Below, in pieces: positions 16,304-25,176 of a DNA stretch of 64,000 nucleotides. The stretch is taken from positions 1 to 64,000 of the forward strand of contig JBKECQ010000041.1 of NCBI GenBank assembly GCA_047974845.1, read 5' to 3'. A model generated the notes under the pieces. That model searched no databases, was not told where the DNA came from, and saw nothing but the letters and a program-made list of their open reading frames with translations. The first letter of the stretch is position 1, and the number at the start of each line of letters is the position of its first letter. Source of the DNA: Aminipila sp047974845. Lineage in GTDB: Bacteria > Bacillota > Clostridia > Peptostreptococcales > Anaerovoracaceae. The translations under genes were made by a program, and so were the position numbers.

Positions 16304-17497
16304 ATGAAAACATTGCTGGACACACTGCTGGAGCAGGCGGACGAAAGTAAAGCACAGTTATCCAAACATAGGAGATATCTTCACGAGAACCCGGAAACGG
16401 GATTTGATGTGGAAAATACAGTGGAATATATTAAAGCCTTTCTAAAATCAAAGAATATTGAAATCCTGCCATCTTCTCTGGGAGTATTTGCAATAGTAAG
16501 GGGAGGGAAGAATATCCACGGAAGGATTGTGGGACTGAGAGCTGATATAGATGCTCTAAACCTTACGGAGTGCAATGATGTTCCTTATGTTTCCAAGATA
16601 AAGGGAAAGATGCACGCTTGCGGACACGACGGTCATACGGCTATGCTGATGACAGCAGCGGATTTGCTTAAAAGAAATGAAAAGGAACTGAGCAGGGATG
16701 TTCTTCTCATGTTCCAGCCTGCGGAGGAAGGTCCTTCACCGGGAGGGGCAAAACCAATGCTTGAAAATTTAGAAGAAATGGGAATATCGGAAAAAATAGA
16801 AGCATTTTCAGCTATTCATGTAACATCGGATCATCCGGTGGCCACGATTGTACTTGAAGAGGGATGTGCTATGGCATCTACAGACGACTTCGTCTTGACT
16901 ATAAAAGGAAAGGGCGGGCACGCAGGGCAACCTCATATGAACGTTGACCCACTTTCCATAGGCGCGAAATTTGTAACGGAGATGGAAAGCTATATGTCCA
17001 AACGCAGAAATCCTTTTGAGCCTGCTGTTTTTTCCATAGGAATGTTTCATGGGGGAAGTGCGGTAAACATAGTGGCTGAATCCGCCAGACTTGCAGGAAC
17101 TCTGCGCTGTCATTCAGAGGAAAGCAGGAAGACTATCATGGAGGCGGCCGACAGCATTATAAAAGGCATCTGTCAGTATTCGGGAGCAGAGTATGATTTA
17201 GAGATTATTCAGGGGTTGCCGCCCCTCATGAACGATCCGAAAATGGTCAGGAAAGCCGCAGAGATAGCGGAGACTATAGTTGGCAGGGAAAACATACTTA
17301 AGAATATTCCCTCCAGTATGGGAGCGGAGGATTTTGCTTATATCGCACAGAAGTATCCGGCAGTATTTTACTTCATTGGAGCAGGAAACAAAGAGGCGGG
17401 GTTCGATAAGAGTCTTCACAGTCCGCACTTTGACTTTGATGAAGATGCGCTGACGGTGGGGGTGAAGCTGCTCTGCAAATCAGCCCTTGAATTGTAA
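16304..17497 (+). CDS. M20-family amidohydrolase (N-acyl-amino-acid / peptide hydrolase)
   Basis: A 397-residue metal-dependent amidohydrolase. The metal-site motif HACGHDGHTAML is at about 103-114, with the EEG.SPGGA glutamates (about 144-152), the dimerisation lid (KGKGGHAGQPH, about 204-214) and the late metal histidine in the GFDKSLHSPHFDFDEDAL stretch. Family members free amino acids from N-acyl or hippurate-like substrates. AAAGGAGAA precedes ATG by 6 bases. It follows the carrier gene by 22 bases, so carrier and enzyme probably served import and hydrolysis of one compound. Base use is shared with the MerR and carrier genes. Confidence 0.87.
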   Translation: MKTLLDTLLEQADESKAQLSKHRRYLHENPETGFDVENTVEYIKAFLKSKNIEILPSSLGVFAIVRGGKNIHGRIVGLRADIDALNLTECNDVPYVSKIKGKMHACGHDGHTAMLMTAADLLKRNEKELSRDVLLMFQPAEEGPSPGGAKPMLENLEEMGISEKIEAFSAIHVTSDHPVATIVLEEGCAMASTDDFVLTIKGKGGHAGQPHMNVDPLSIGAKFVTEMESYMSKRRNPFEPAVFSIGMFHGGSAVNIVAESARLAGTLRCHSEESRKTIMEAADSIIKGICQYSGAEYDLEIIQGLPPLMNDPKMVRKAAEIAETIVGRENILKNIPSSMGAEDFAYIAQKYPAVFYFIGAGNKEAGFDKSLHSPHFDFDEDALTVGVKLLCKSALEL

Positions 17498-17535
17498 GAG
17501 GCATACATACAATAAATAAGAGTTATTTTATAACG

Positions 17536-17566
17536 AAAAAGACAGGCTGTTAAAACCTGTCTTTTT
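17536..17566 (+). terminator. Bidirectional terminator after the amidohydrolase gene
   Basis: AAAAAGACAGG (17536-17546) pairs with CCTGTCTTTTT (17556-17566). It is flanked by A and T runs, so it works in both directions between converging genes. Confidence 0.85.
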
Positions 17567-17582
17567 ATATGTTCAATTAAAA

Positions 17583-17604
17583 GCGGACAGCTTAAGCTGT
17601 CCGC
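17583..17604 (-). terminator. Terminator of glutamate dehydrogenase gene (perfect 22-bp palindrome)
   Basis: Each arm reads GCGGACAGCTT on its own strand, with no mismatches. On the minus strand it is followed by TTTTAATT, giving a terminator for gdhA. Confidence 0.8.
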
Positions 17605-17629
17605 GTTATTATTTATATGTAGTTTATTT

Positions 17630-18976
17630 TTATACTAAACCCTGAGCCATCATAGCATCTGCAATTTTCTGGAATCCAGCAATGTTAGCACCGGCAACAA
17701 GATCATACTTACCATAGTATTTCTTTGAAGCATCTGCACAAGCTTTGTGAATACCAATCATGATATTGTGAAGCTGTTCGTATACCTGTTCAGTTGAAAA
17801 TACAGTATGACCAGCATTCTGACCCATTTCAATACAAGAAGTTGCAACACCACCAGCATTTGCTGCCTTTGAAGGTCCTACAATTATGCCACCTTCCTGC
17901 ATGATTTTAATAGCTTCGTTTGTAGAAGACATATTTGAACCTTCGCAAACAAATCTAACTTTATTCTTAACGAATGTTTCAGCATCTTCCTTAACAATTT
18001 CATTCTGAGTAGCACAAGGGATATATAAATCAGCTTTAACTCCCCAAGGCTTTTGACCGGCAAAGAACTTTGCACCAGGGAATTTGTCTGCATAAGGAGC
18101 ACAGATGTTTTTACCTGAGTTTCTAAGTTCAAGAAGGTAAGCAATCTTTTCATCAGTATTGATACCATCTTCGTCAAGAATGAATCCGTCTGGTCCTGAA
18201 ATTGTAATAACTTTTGCTCCTAAATCCTTAAGCTTCCAAGCAGTACCCCATGATACATTACCGAAACCAGAGATAGCAACAACTTTACCCTTCATATCTT
18301 CGCCATTAGCTTTTAACATTTCTTCAGCATACCATACGATACCGAATCCTGTAGCTTCAGTTCTTCCAAGACAACCACCATATGAAAGACCTTTTCCAGT
18401 TAATACTCCTTCAAATCTGTTAACGATTCTCTTATATTGACCATACATATAACCGATTTCTCTTGCACCAACACCTAGGTCACCGGCAGGAACATCAGTT
18501 TCAGCTCCAATATGTCTGTATAATTCAGTCATAAATGCCTGACAGAATCTCATGATTTCTGCATCTGATTTACCATTTGGATCAAAATCTGAACCACCTT
18601 TACCGCCTCCAATTGGAAGACCTGTTAAACTGTTTTTGAAAATCTGTTCAAATCCTAAGAATTTAACGATTCCAGGATATACGCTTGGTGCAAATCTAAG
18701 ACCGCCTTTGTAAGGTCCTATTGCACTGTTAAATTGATATCTGTAGCCTTTGTTAACGTGTACTTTTCCTGCATCATCAGACCATACGATTCTGAAAGTA
18801 ATACCTCTTTCAGGTTCTACTAATCTTTCAAGAAGACCGGCAGTTTCGTATTCAGGATGCTGCTCCATAACAGGCTTTAATGAAGAAAGTACTTCCTCAA
18901 CTGTTTGATGGAACTCTACTTCGCCAGGATTATTTTTAATACATTCAGCGATAACTCTTTCAACATAATTTGACAT
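17630..18976 (-). CDS. gdhA: Glutamate dehydrogenase
   Basis: A protein of about 448 residues from ATG 18976 (minus strand), preceded by AGAGGAGAAT; an upstream ATG would add 14 residues without a binding site. It interconverts 2-oxoglutarate plus ammonia and glutamate. Conserved family segments are GGGKGGSDFDPNGKSD (catalytic lysine region), PAGDLGVGAREIGYMYGQY and the dinucleotide fold GFGNVSWGTAWKL. The length equals that of the hexameric NADP-type enzymes such as E. coli GdhA; cofactor preference is not certain from sequence alone. It is monocistronic, with its own promoter and terminator, on the strand opposite to its neighbours. Confidence 0.95.
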   Translation of the reverse strand: MSNYVERVIAECIKNNPGEVEFHQTVEEVLSSLKPVMEQHPEYETAGLLERLVEPERGITFRIVWSDDAGKVHVNKGYRYQFNSAIGPYKGGLRFAPSVYPGIVKFLGFEQIFKNSLTGLPIGGGKGGSDFDPNGKSDAEIMRFCQAFMTELYRHIGAETDVPAGDLGVGAREIGYMYGQYKRIVNRFEGVLTGKGLSYGGCLGRTEATGFGIVWYAEEMLKANGEDMKGKVVAISGFGNVSWGTAWKLKDLGAKVITISGPDGFILDEDGINTDEKIAYLLELRNSGKNICAPYADKFPGAKFFAGQKPWGVKADLYIPCATQNEIVKEDAETFVKNKVRFVCEGSNMSSTNEAIKIMQEGGIIVGPSKAANAGGVATSCIEMGQNAGHTVFSTEQVYEQLHNIMIGIHKACADASKKYYGKYDLVAGANIAGFQKIADAMMAQGLV

Positions 18977-19035
18977 CTCAATTCTCCTCTTCATATTTAT
19001 AATCTTGTAAAATAACAAGAACTCAACTTATTTTC

Positions 19036-19064
19036 AATATAGCACTTTGGATATTTTTAGTCAA
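19036..19064 (-). promoter_or_regulatory. Promoter of gdhA
   Basis: On the minus strand TTGACT (19059-19064) and TATATT (19036-19041) are 17 bases apart. This leaves a leader of about 55 nt to the gdhA start. The rest of the 313-bp gap to the next gene (18977-19289) shows only weak promoter-like boxes for the rightward gene (TTGTCG 19197-19202 and TATACT 19222-19227, spacer 19). Confidence 0.7.
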
Positions 19065-19289
19065 CGTAATTATCCTCAAAAATGGAGTAAATTACAAAGT
19101 CCCAATATTCTGAAAAAACACAATATTTAATTAAGACAATCACCCATACAAGTATAGAACTTTTAGATAAATGATGGTACAATAAAGCCAATAGTTTTGT
19201 CGTATTATAGCGAGAATTTATTATACTAAATATTTAACTTACATAAGGTAATACTCTTTATATAAGCACTAAGTAGTAGAGGTGACAGG

Positions 19290-22200
19290 ATGCCTAAAAA
19301 ATGTATAAAAGAAATTTATAAGCAATTGGAAAGTGAATTAACTGATAAAAGTTTTCTTAAAGAAGCAGGAATTCAAAAAAAGACAATGTTAAAGCTATTA
19401 AAAGAAGAAAATTGGGAAAGTAAGATTCAATATCTGAATTCTTTAGACGAAATTACCTGCAATAATATATTGGAAGTAAGTAGGAGCACTATCGAAAATA
19501 TAGATTCTATTCAAAGACCTGATTGGTTGGAGTGTATTCAATCTAATCTACGGAAGGGTCTATTTCCAGATGGAAACAATGTAACCCTCAGTGCAGGAAT
19601 GAGCATTCTCCTTAAACTAATAAAGCTTTTTATGGGATATCAAAGTAAAAGGAGAGAATTTGAACCAACTATAAATTTGCAGTTTTTAAATGAGCAAGAA
19701 ATTAAGTTGTCTGGAATTAAGGAAGAGTATGAAAGATTCTTAGAGTTTTGGAAAGAAAAAAGCATATATGAATTTATGCTCATTTCTAAAGAATTGACTT
19801 CATTTAATACCTTAGGTCATATTGCAGGTGTTCATTTTGTTGCTATGAATATATCAAAACAACTTAAGCAACTTGGAATTAATATAGATGTAGCTCTTGT
19901 ATCGGGAGCCGCGGCGGGACATGATTTGGGCAAATATGGATGTAAGGTAAATGAAACGGAAAAAATACCATACTTACATTATTACTATACAGATCAGCTC
20001 CTTAAAGAAAATAATATGCCAACAATTGCGCATATTGCGGCCAATCATTCTACTTGGGACTTAGAATTAGAGAATTTGTCCGCAGAATCATTGGTATTAA
20101 TATATTCTGATTTTAGAGTTAAAAGTTCAAGGAATGAAAACAACGAAGAAATTGTACACTTTTATACACTAAAAGATTCTTATCAGGTCATTTTAAATAA
20201 ACTTGACAATGTTGATGATGTAAAAAAACAAAGATATGCTAGGGTATATTCAAAGTTAAGGGACTTTGAGGCTTATATTAAGAGTCTGGGAGTATCAACT
20301 GAGCTTGATATGGACTTTGCGATTAAAGTAGAAAAAGAACCTGCTGCTCTTTTGGGTGCAAATGAAAGCATCGAAAGATTAAAGTTTCTTGCTGTTGAGC
20401 ATAACATCAACTTAATGAGTAGATTTAATAATGAGACTTCTTTTGCAAATCTATTGGAAGCTGCCAGAAGTGAAAAGCAGTGGAAAAACATACGTGCATA
20501 TCTAAATATTTTATGTGAATATTCAACATATCTAACCCAAAAACAAAAACTTGCCACATTAAATTTTTTATATGAACTACTTATGCATCGTGAAGGCGAT
20601 ATTAGGCGTCAAGCAGGTAGTATTATGGCTACAATCATTATTAATTATGATGAAGATTTTAGAAAAGAATTACCGGAAGATGCAAAAATAGATGAGCAGG
20701 ATATCAACTCTTTGCAACTTTGGAAAAAGTTCCTAAAAGATATAATCTTTCCTGATTACAGGATTACAGAACAGCATAAAAGATGGATTGGATACAGCCT
20801 AAAAACTATTATGACTACCATCATTTCAAAATGTGAATATGAACATGAAAAAAATAAATATCTTGATATATTTTTTTCGTACTTTGACTATACGGAGATA
20901 CAGGACGGAACGGCATTTACCTTGCTGGGGGGCTTGATGGCAATACCTTTAAAATGCTGTAGTGAGTCTGATTTAGTACGAGTTATGAACTTCGGCACGG
21001 AGCTGTCTCAAAGAGAGCATCTAGAAATAAGAATAGGAGTATTAAGGTTTGCAAAATATGCGGTTGTAGCTTGTAATAAGTTTGATTTTATTGACAAAAT
21101 CAGACCCTATGCAGTTATGATGATGGATAATATAAAAGAGGAAATGGTATCTGTTTTATATTTGAAATATAAAATTCTAGTAGCTTTGGGAATTTTTAAT
21201 GAGGAAAGGAACCGGTATGAGCAACTGCTGTACGGAGAAACACAAATAGAATCAGATCTTTATTTGGAAAATTTAAAGGTAGGAACTCCTTGGGTTATAA
21301 AAGAGGTAAATATAGAATTTCTTTTAGATAAATTGAACAGTGGTATTTATAACGAAAAGCTTCATATTGCAACTCATCTTTCCAACCTGGTGAAGGTTAG
21401 TGAGAGAATAACTGTAAGGCACAGTGCAGGATGTGGATTGCTCAATGTAGTTGAACACTTATCCCTTGACCAGAGGAACGAGATAATTATTGAACTTACA
21501 AAAGGTCTTGAAATTGGTGAATATCAGTTTTCAAAATATATTCCCGAATATTTAGGAGCACTGGCAATGTATTTACATCCAAGGGAATTGGATGAACTAA
21601 TAAAAGATTTAAAGAAGCTTGAAGACAGTACAAGCAGTAGGGTTTCTTCAGTTACATTAGATACGCTTGGTGTAATGCTGGAGAGATACGGAGAGTATAA
21701 ATACCGATTCAACGAGGTGCAAGGAGCCTACGAAGCCAGAAGAGAAATCATGATAGGAATGTTATTAAGAGGATTAGCTAATTATGATGAAATAATAAAT
21801 CAAGAGGCTTTCTTAGTAATAGGTCAAGGCTTATTTGGAAGTAACAAGATGACCATGGTAGAGAAAAAAGTAATTTTTAAAAGTGTTTATAAAAAAATAT
21901 TAACTTTAATCTCAGATAGAAGCGAAAATGAGCTATCCTTTTATAATAGCGCAGCAGCATTAAACCAAATATATAGATTTATATCTGACTATACCATGTT
22001 ATATGGAAACTTTAATTTTAAAGATAACAATAAGGTTGCGTTCTTTCCGGGAACCTTTGATCCATTTTCCTTAAGCCACAAAGGAATAGCACAGGAAATA
22101 AAAAAGTTAGGCTTTGAGGTGTATTTGGCACTTGATGAATTCTCATGGTCTAAAAAGACTCAACCTAGAATGATTAGAAAGCAAATTGTCAGTATGTCTA

Positions 22201-24158
22201 TAGCTGATGAAAGCGATGTGTATATATTCCCTGAGAGTATAGCTGTAAATATTGCAAATCCACAGGATTTAAAGCAGTTAAAAGATAAATTCAAAGGTAA
22301 AGAACTCTACATGGTTGTTGGCAGTGATGTCATTGCAAATGCTTCATCCTATAGAAAAGAAAGCGAACCTGATTCGATACACCATATGAATCATATTGTT
22401 TTCCAAAGAATGAGTGCGGAAGAGGGAAGAGACGGCGGAAATGAATATGGGAAATATGACCAGATTATGGGTGATGTAATAGAATTAAAGCTTCCTATAC
22501 ACCTAGAAGATATAAGCTCAACCAGAATTAGAGAGAATATTGATAATAACAGAGATATTTCAAATTTAATAGATACAGTTGCGCAAAATTATATTTATCA
22601 AAAGAGCTTATATTTGAGAGAACCTCAATATAAAAGTATAATAAGAACGGATTTTATTGATTTTGAAATAGTGGAAAATAACCGACAAAAAATAATTGAT
22701 AGTATAAAAATTCTTAAGGGCGATGGATTACAACTGGACAAATCATTTTGTGAACACCTTAGCAGAGATGATGTAAGTGCCGTAATTATCAGAAATACAA
22801 GAAAAGAAAACAATATCCTTAGTATATCCTTATTCCATGAATTGGATATTATGAACCTGTATAACGAATTTAAAAATCCGGAGGTAGCCTCATATATAAG
22901 GGAGAACGCTTCAGGTAAAATAATAGTTTTGTCGGCATTAATAGTCAGTGAGAAATTATACATTGCAGATATGGAGCAGTATCTTTTAACTGAAACAATT
23001 GCTCATTGTCTTGCCACAGGATTCACTTATGCCGTATATAATCCTATCATACAAAATATAGAGGATAAAAGAGAAAAGCGAATACAATCCGTATTGGAAA
23101 GGCAAGGCTTTATACAGATATCTGATTTTAAAAATGTGACAGAAATATATTTTGTTGATATGAAATCACCTGTAATAATATTTGAAGATATGGAAATGAG
23201 AATAAAGGGGCCGTTTAATAAGAATCCAAGGGTACTGGAAGTATTGAAAAAGGCTCATAAGGATATGCAAAAATCCCTAACCGGAATATACAAGGGACAA
23301 TTGGTTTTATCCTTTAATTCAGGTGTTATGTATCATAAATTAGTCAATATGATTACAGAGGAAAACAATGTACCGAGGGAAGAACAAAAAGTTAGAAACC
23401 TTGGACCATATATGTGTGTACCTTTTGGTAAAAACTTAGAAGGAAAGGCAGTTCCAAACACGGTTACAAAAACACTGCATACTGAGAAGATTTTTGATGC
23501 TAAGGTTAAAGGTTTTAAAATAAAGGAATATCCTAATTATGCAACTTTGGAAAATCAGATTATTACTATAAAATCATTTAATAGACCAATACTATTAGTG
23601 GATGATTTACTTCATAAGGGATATAGGATAAAAGAGCTGGATCCAATCTTTAAGAAAAACGGTGTAGAAATAAATAAAATTATAGTTGGTGTACTTTCAG
23701 GAAGAGGAAAAGACCTTATGGCTATTCAAGGTCGAAATGTTCACACCGCTTACTTTATACCAAATCTTAAAACATGGTTTACAGACGAATCGATGTACCC
23801 GTTTATAGGGGGAGATAGTGTTGATCGGGATTACTCTTTAAACTCAGGATTATTGCCTTCAATAAATCTAATATTACCATACGATGCACCAACATTTTTA
23901 GCAGGTGAAAATAGAGGGGCGGTATTTGAATTTTCTTTAACCTGCCTAAAAGGGGCTAAGGCAATACTACAGGTTTTGGAGGAGGAATTTCAAAAAGCAT
24001 TTGAAAGAAATCTTACATTGAGTAGACTGAGCGAAGTGATTATATCACCTAGATGCCCTGATAAGGGTCACAGTGTTAGCTACGATGAAAATTTACCACC
24101 TTCTTTATATGTAACTAATGATATTGAAACCTTAATGAGGCTTAAGAACATTATTTAA
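19290..24158 (+). CDS. 1622-residue multidomain protein: HD, helical, nucleotidyltransferase, phosphoribosyltransferase-like
   Basis: A very large cytoplasmic protein without signal peptide or membrane helices. Visible parts: an HD phosphohydrolase-like domain at about 170-290 (GVHFVAM, GHDLGKYG at about 209, ANHSTWD, YSDFRV); a long helical, HEAT-like region at about 350-900; a NadD/CoaD-type nucleotidyltransferase at about 913-1105 (FFPGTFDPFSLSHKG, then VVGSDVI and ISSTRIREN at about 1075); a possible GNAT-like region at about 1120-1310; and a phosphoribosyltransferase-like end with PILLVDDLLHKGYR (about 1432), the PRPP-loop pattern. The chemistry suggests dinucleotide or NAD-like cofactor synthesis or salvage, but this is inference. 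AGAGGTGA precedes ATG. It heads a tight three-gene operon. Confidence 0.72.
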   Translation: MPKKCIKEIYKQLESELTDKSFLKEAGIQKKTMLKLLKEENWESKIQYLNSLDEITCNNILEVSRSTIENIDSIQRPDWLECIQSNLRKGLFPDGNNVTLSAGMSILLKLIKLFMGYQSKRREFEPTINLQFLNEQEIKLSGIKEEYERFLEFWKEKSIYEFMLISKELTSFNTLGHIAGVHFVAMNISKQLKQLGINIDVALVSGAAAGHDLGKYGCKVNETEKIPYLHYYYTDQLLKENNMPTIAHIAANHSTWDLELENLSAESLVLIYSDFRVKSSRNENNEEIVHFYTLKDSYQVILNKLDNVDDVKKQRYARVYSKLRDFEAYIKSLGVSTELDMDFAIKVEKEPAALLGANESIERLKFLAVEHNINLMSRFNNETSFANLLEAARSEKQWKNIRAYLNILCEYSTYLTQKQKLATLNFLYELLMHREGDIRRQAGSIMATIIINYDEDFRKELPEDAKIDEQDINSLQLWKKFLKDIIFPDYRITEQHKRWIGYSLKTIMTTIISKCEYEHEKNKYLDIFFSYFDYTEIQDGTAFTLLGGLMAIPLKCCSESDLVRVMNFGTELSQREHLEIRIGVLRFAKYAVVACNKFDFIDKIRPYAVMMMDNIKEEMVSVLYLKYKILVALGIFNEERNRYEQLLYGETQIESDLYLENLKVGTPWVIKEVNIEFLLDKLNSGIYNEKLHIATHLSNLVKVSERITVRHSAGCGLLNVVEHLSLDQRNEIIIELTKGLEIGEYQFSKYIPEYLGALAMYLHPRELDELIKDLKKLEDSTSSRVSSVTLDTLGVMLERYGEYKYRFNEVQGAYEARREIMIGMLLRGLANYDEIINQEAFLVIGQGLFGSNKMTMVEKKVIFKSVYKKILTLISDRSENELSFYNSAAALNQIYRFISDYTMLYGNFNFKDNNKVAFFPGTFDPFSLSHKGIAQEIKKLGFEVYLALDEFSWSKKTQPRMIRKQIVSMSIADESDVYIFPESIAVNIANPQDLKQLKDKFKGKELYMVVGSDVIANASSYRKESEPDSIHHMNHIVFQRMSAEEGRDGGNEYGKYDQIMGDVIELKLPIHLEDISSTRIRENIDNNRDISNLIDTVAQNYIYQKSLYLREPQYKSIIRTDFIDFEIVENNRQKIIDSIKILKGDGLQLDKSFCEHLSRDDVSAVIIRNTRKENNILSISLFHELDIMNLYNEFKNPEVASYIRENASGKIIVLSALIVSEKLYIADMEQYLLTETIAHCLATGFTYAVYNPIIQNIEDKREKRIQSVLERQGFIQISDFKNVTEIYFVDMKSPVIIFEDMEMRIKGPFNKNPRVLEVLKKAHKDMQKSLTGIYKGQLVLSFNSGVMYHKLVNMITEENNVPREEQKVRNLGPYMCVPFGKNLEGKAVPNTVTKTLHTEKIFDAKVKGFKIKEYPNYATLENQIITIKSFNRPILLVDDLLHKGYRIKELDPIFKKNGVEINKIIVGVLSGRGKDLMAIQGRNVHTAYFIPNLKTWFTDESMYPFIGGDSVDRDYSLNSGLLPSINLILPYDAPTFLAGENRGAVFEFSLTCLKGAKAILQVLEEEFQKAFERNLTLSRLSEVIISPRCPDKGHSVSYDENLPPSLYVTNDIETLMRLKNII

Positions 24159-24176
24159 AAACAGGAGGAAATACAA

Positions 24177-25142
24177 TTGTATAAATTGACCGATTTAAAC
24201 AGCCAAAGCAGGTTTAATGGATATATACCTTTTAAATTAGGTAAGAAAAATAAAGTAAACGTAATGGCTTTAGGAGATGTAGGTGGCACTGTAGTAACAG
24301 GTCTTAGACTTTTGGGAGCAGATGTAATAGATGAAATTGGTTTATGTGATATTAACTATAATATGGCAAAACGGTATGAAATAGAGATGAATCAGATTGC
24401 ATTCCCATTTGATTCAGTATTAATGCCTAAAGCTACAGCTGTAGAAAGTGGAGATTTGTTTAATTGTGATGTCTTCGTATTTTGTGCTTCAAAGGCTATT
24501 CCTAAATTAGGCTCCGAAGTTAAAGATGTTAGAATGGCACAATTTAATGAGAATAGAAAAATTATAGAGGAATATGCAAAAATGGCAGTAAGGTCAAACT
24601 TTAAAGGCTTATTTGCTGTAGTATCAGACCCCGTGGATCCCTTATGCAAGGCGGCATTTATTGCAGGTGGAGGAGAGCTTTGCAATGAGCAAATAAAAGG
24701 CTTTGGTCTTGGTGTCATGAATGCAAGAGCTTTATATTATGCTAAAAAAAATGAATGCTACAAAAGCTATCTAAAAGAAGGCAGAGCATTTGGACCTCAT
24801 GGCTTAGATTTAATTATTGCAAACAGCCTTATGGACTATAATGATGAAATATCTAAGGAGCTTACTAAATTGACTATTCAGGCTAATTTAGAGGTTAGGG
24901 ACTTAGGCTTTAAGCCTTATATTGCACCGGCTATATCCTCTGCGGCAATTTCATTGATACTGACCTTGAGAGGTGAGTGGAACTATAGCTCTAATTATAT
25001 TGGGCAAGCAGATGAAGGCGCATATTTTGGCTCTTTGAATAGAATGACTAATGATGGTGTTGAGTTAGAAAATAAAGAAATACCATCCTTACTTTTTGAG
25101 AGAATTAAAAATTCATATGATAACCTTAAAGCTATAATCTAA
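24177..25142 (+). CDS. Lactate/malate dehydrogenase-like NAD-binding protein
   Basis: A 321-residue protein from TTG 24177 (AGGAGG at 24163-24168). The dinucleotide fold starts at VNVMALGDVGGTVVTGLRLLG (GxxGGxxxxG), with an acidic residue at the end of the second strand (IGLCDINYNMAK), VSDPVDPLCKAAF in the place of the lactate/malate dehydrogenase T/SNPVD motif, and FGPHGLDLI near the usual catalytic histidine site. It is therefore related to the LDH/MDH family, but sequence around the substrate arginines is unlike classic enzymes, so the substrate is unknown. It lies 18 bases after the 1622-residue gene and is surely co-transcribed. Confidence 0.7.
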   Translation: MYKLTDLNSQSRFNGYIPFKLGKKNKVNVMALGDVGGTVVTGLRLLGADVIDEIGLCDINYNMAKRYEIEMNQIAFPFDSVLMPKATAVESGDLFNCDVFVFCASKAIPKLGSEVKDVRMAQFNENRKIIEEYAKMAVRSNFKGLFAVVSDPVDPLCKAAFIAGGGELCNEQIKGFGLGVMNARALYYAKKNECYKSYLKEGRAFGPHGLDLIIANSLMDYNDEISKELTKLTIQANLEVRDLGFKPYIAPAISSAAISLILTLRGEWNYSSNYIGQADEGAYFGSLNRMTNDGVELENKEIPSLLFERIKNSYDNLKAII

Positions 25143-25176
25143 AACCAATGTGCTTTTGATAAGGAGGTGCAGATGT

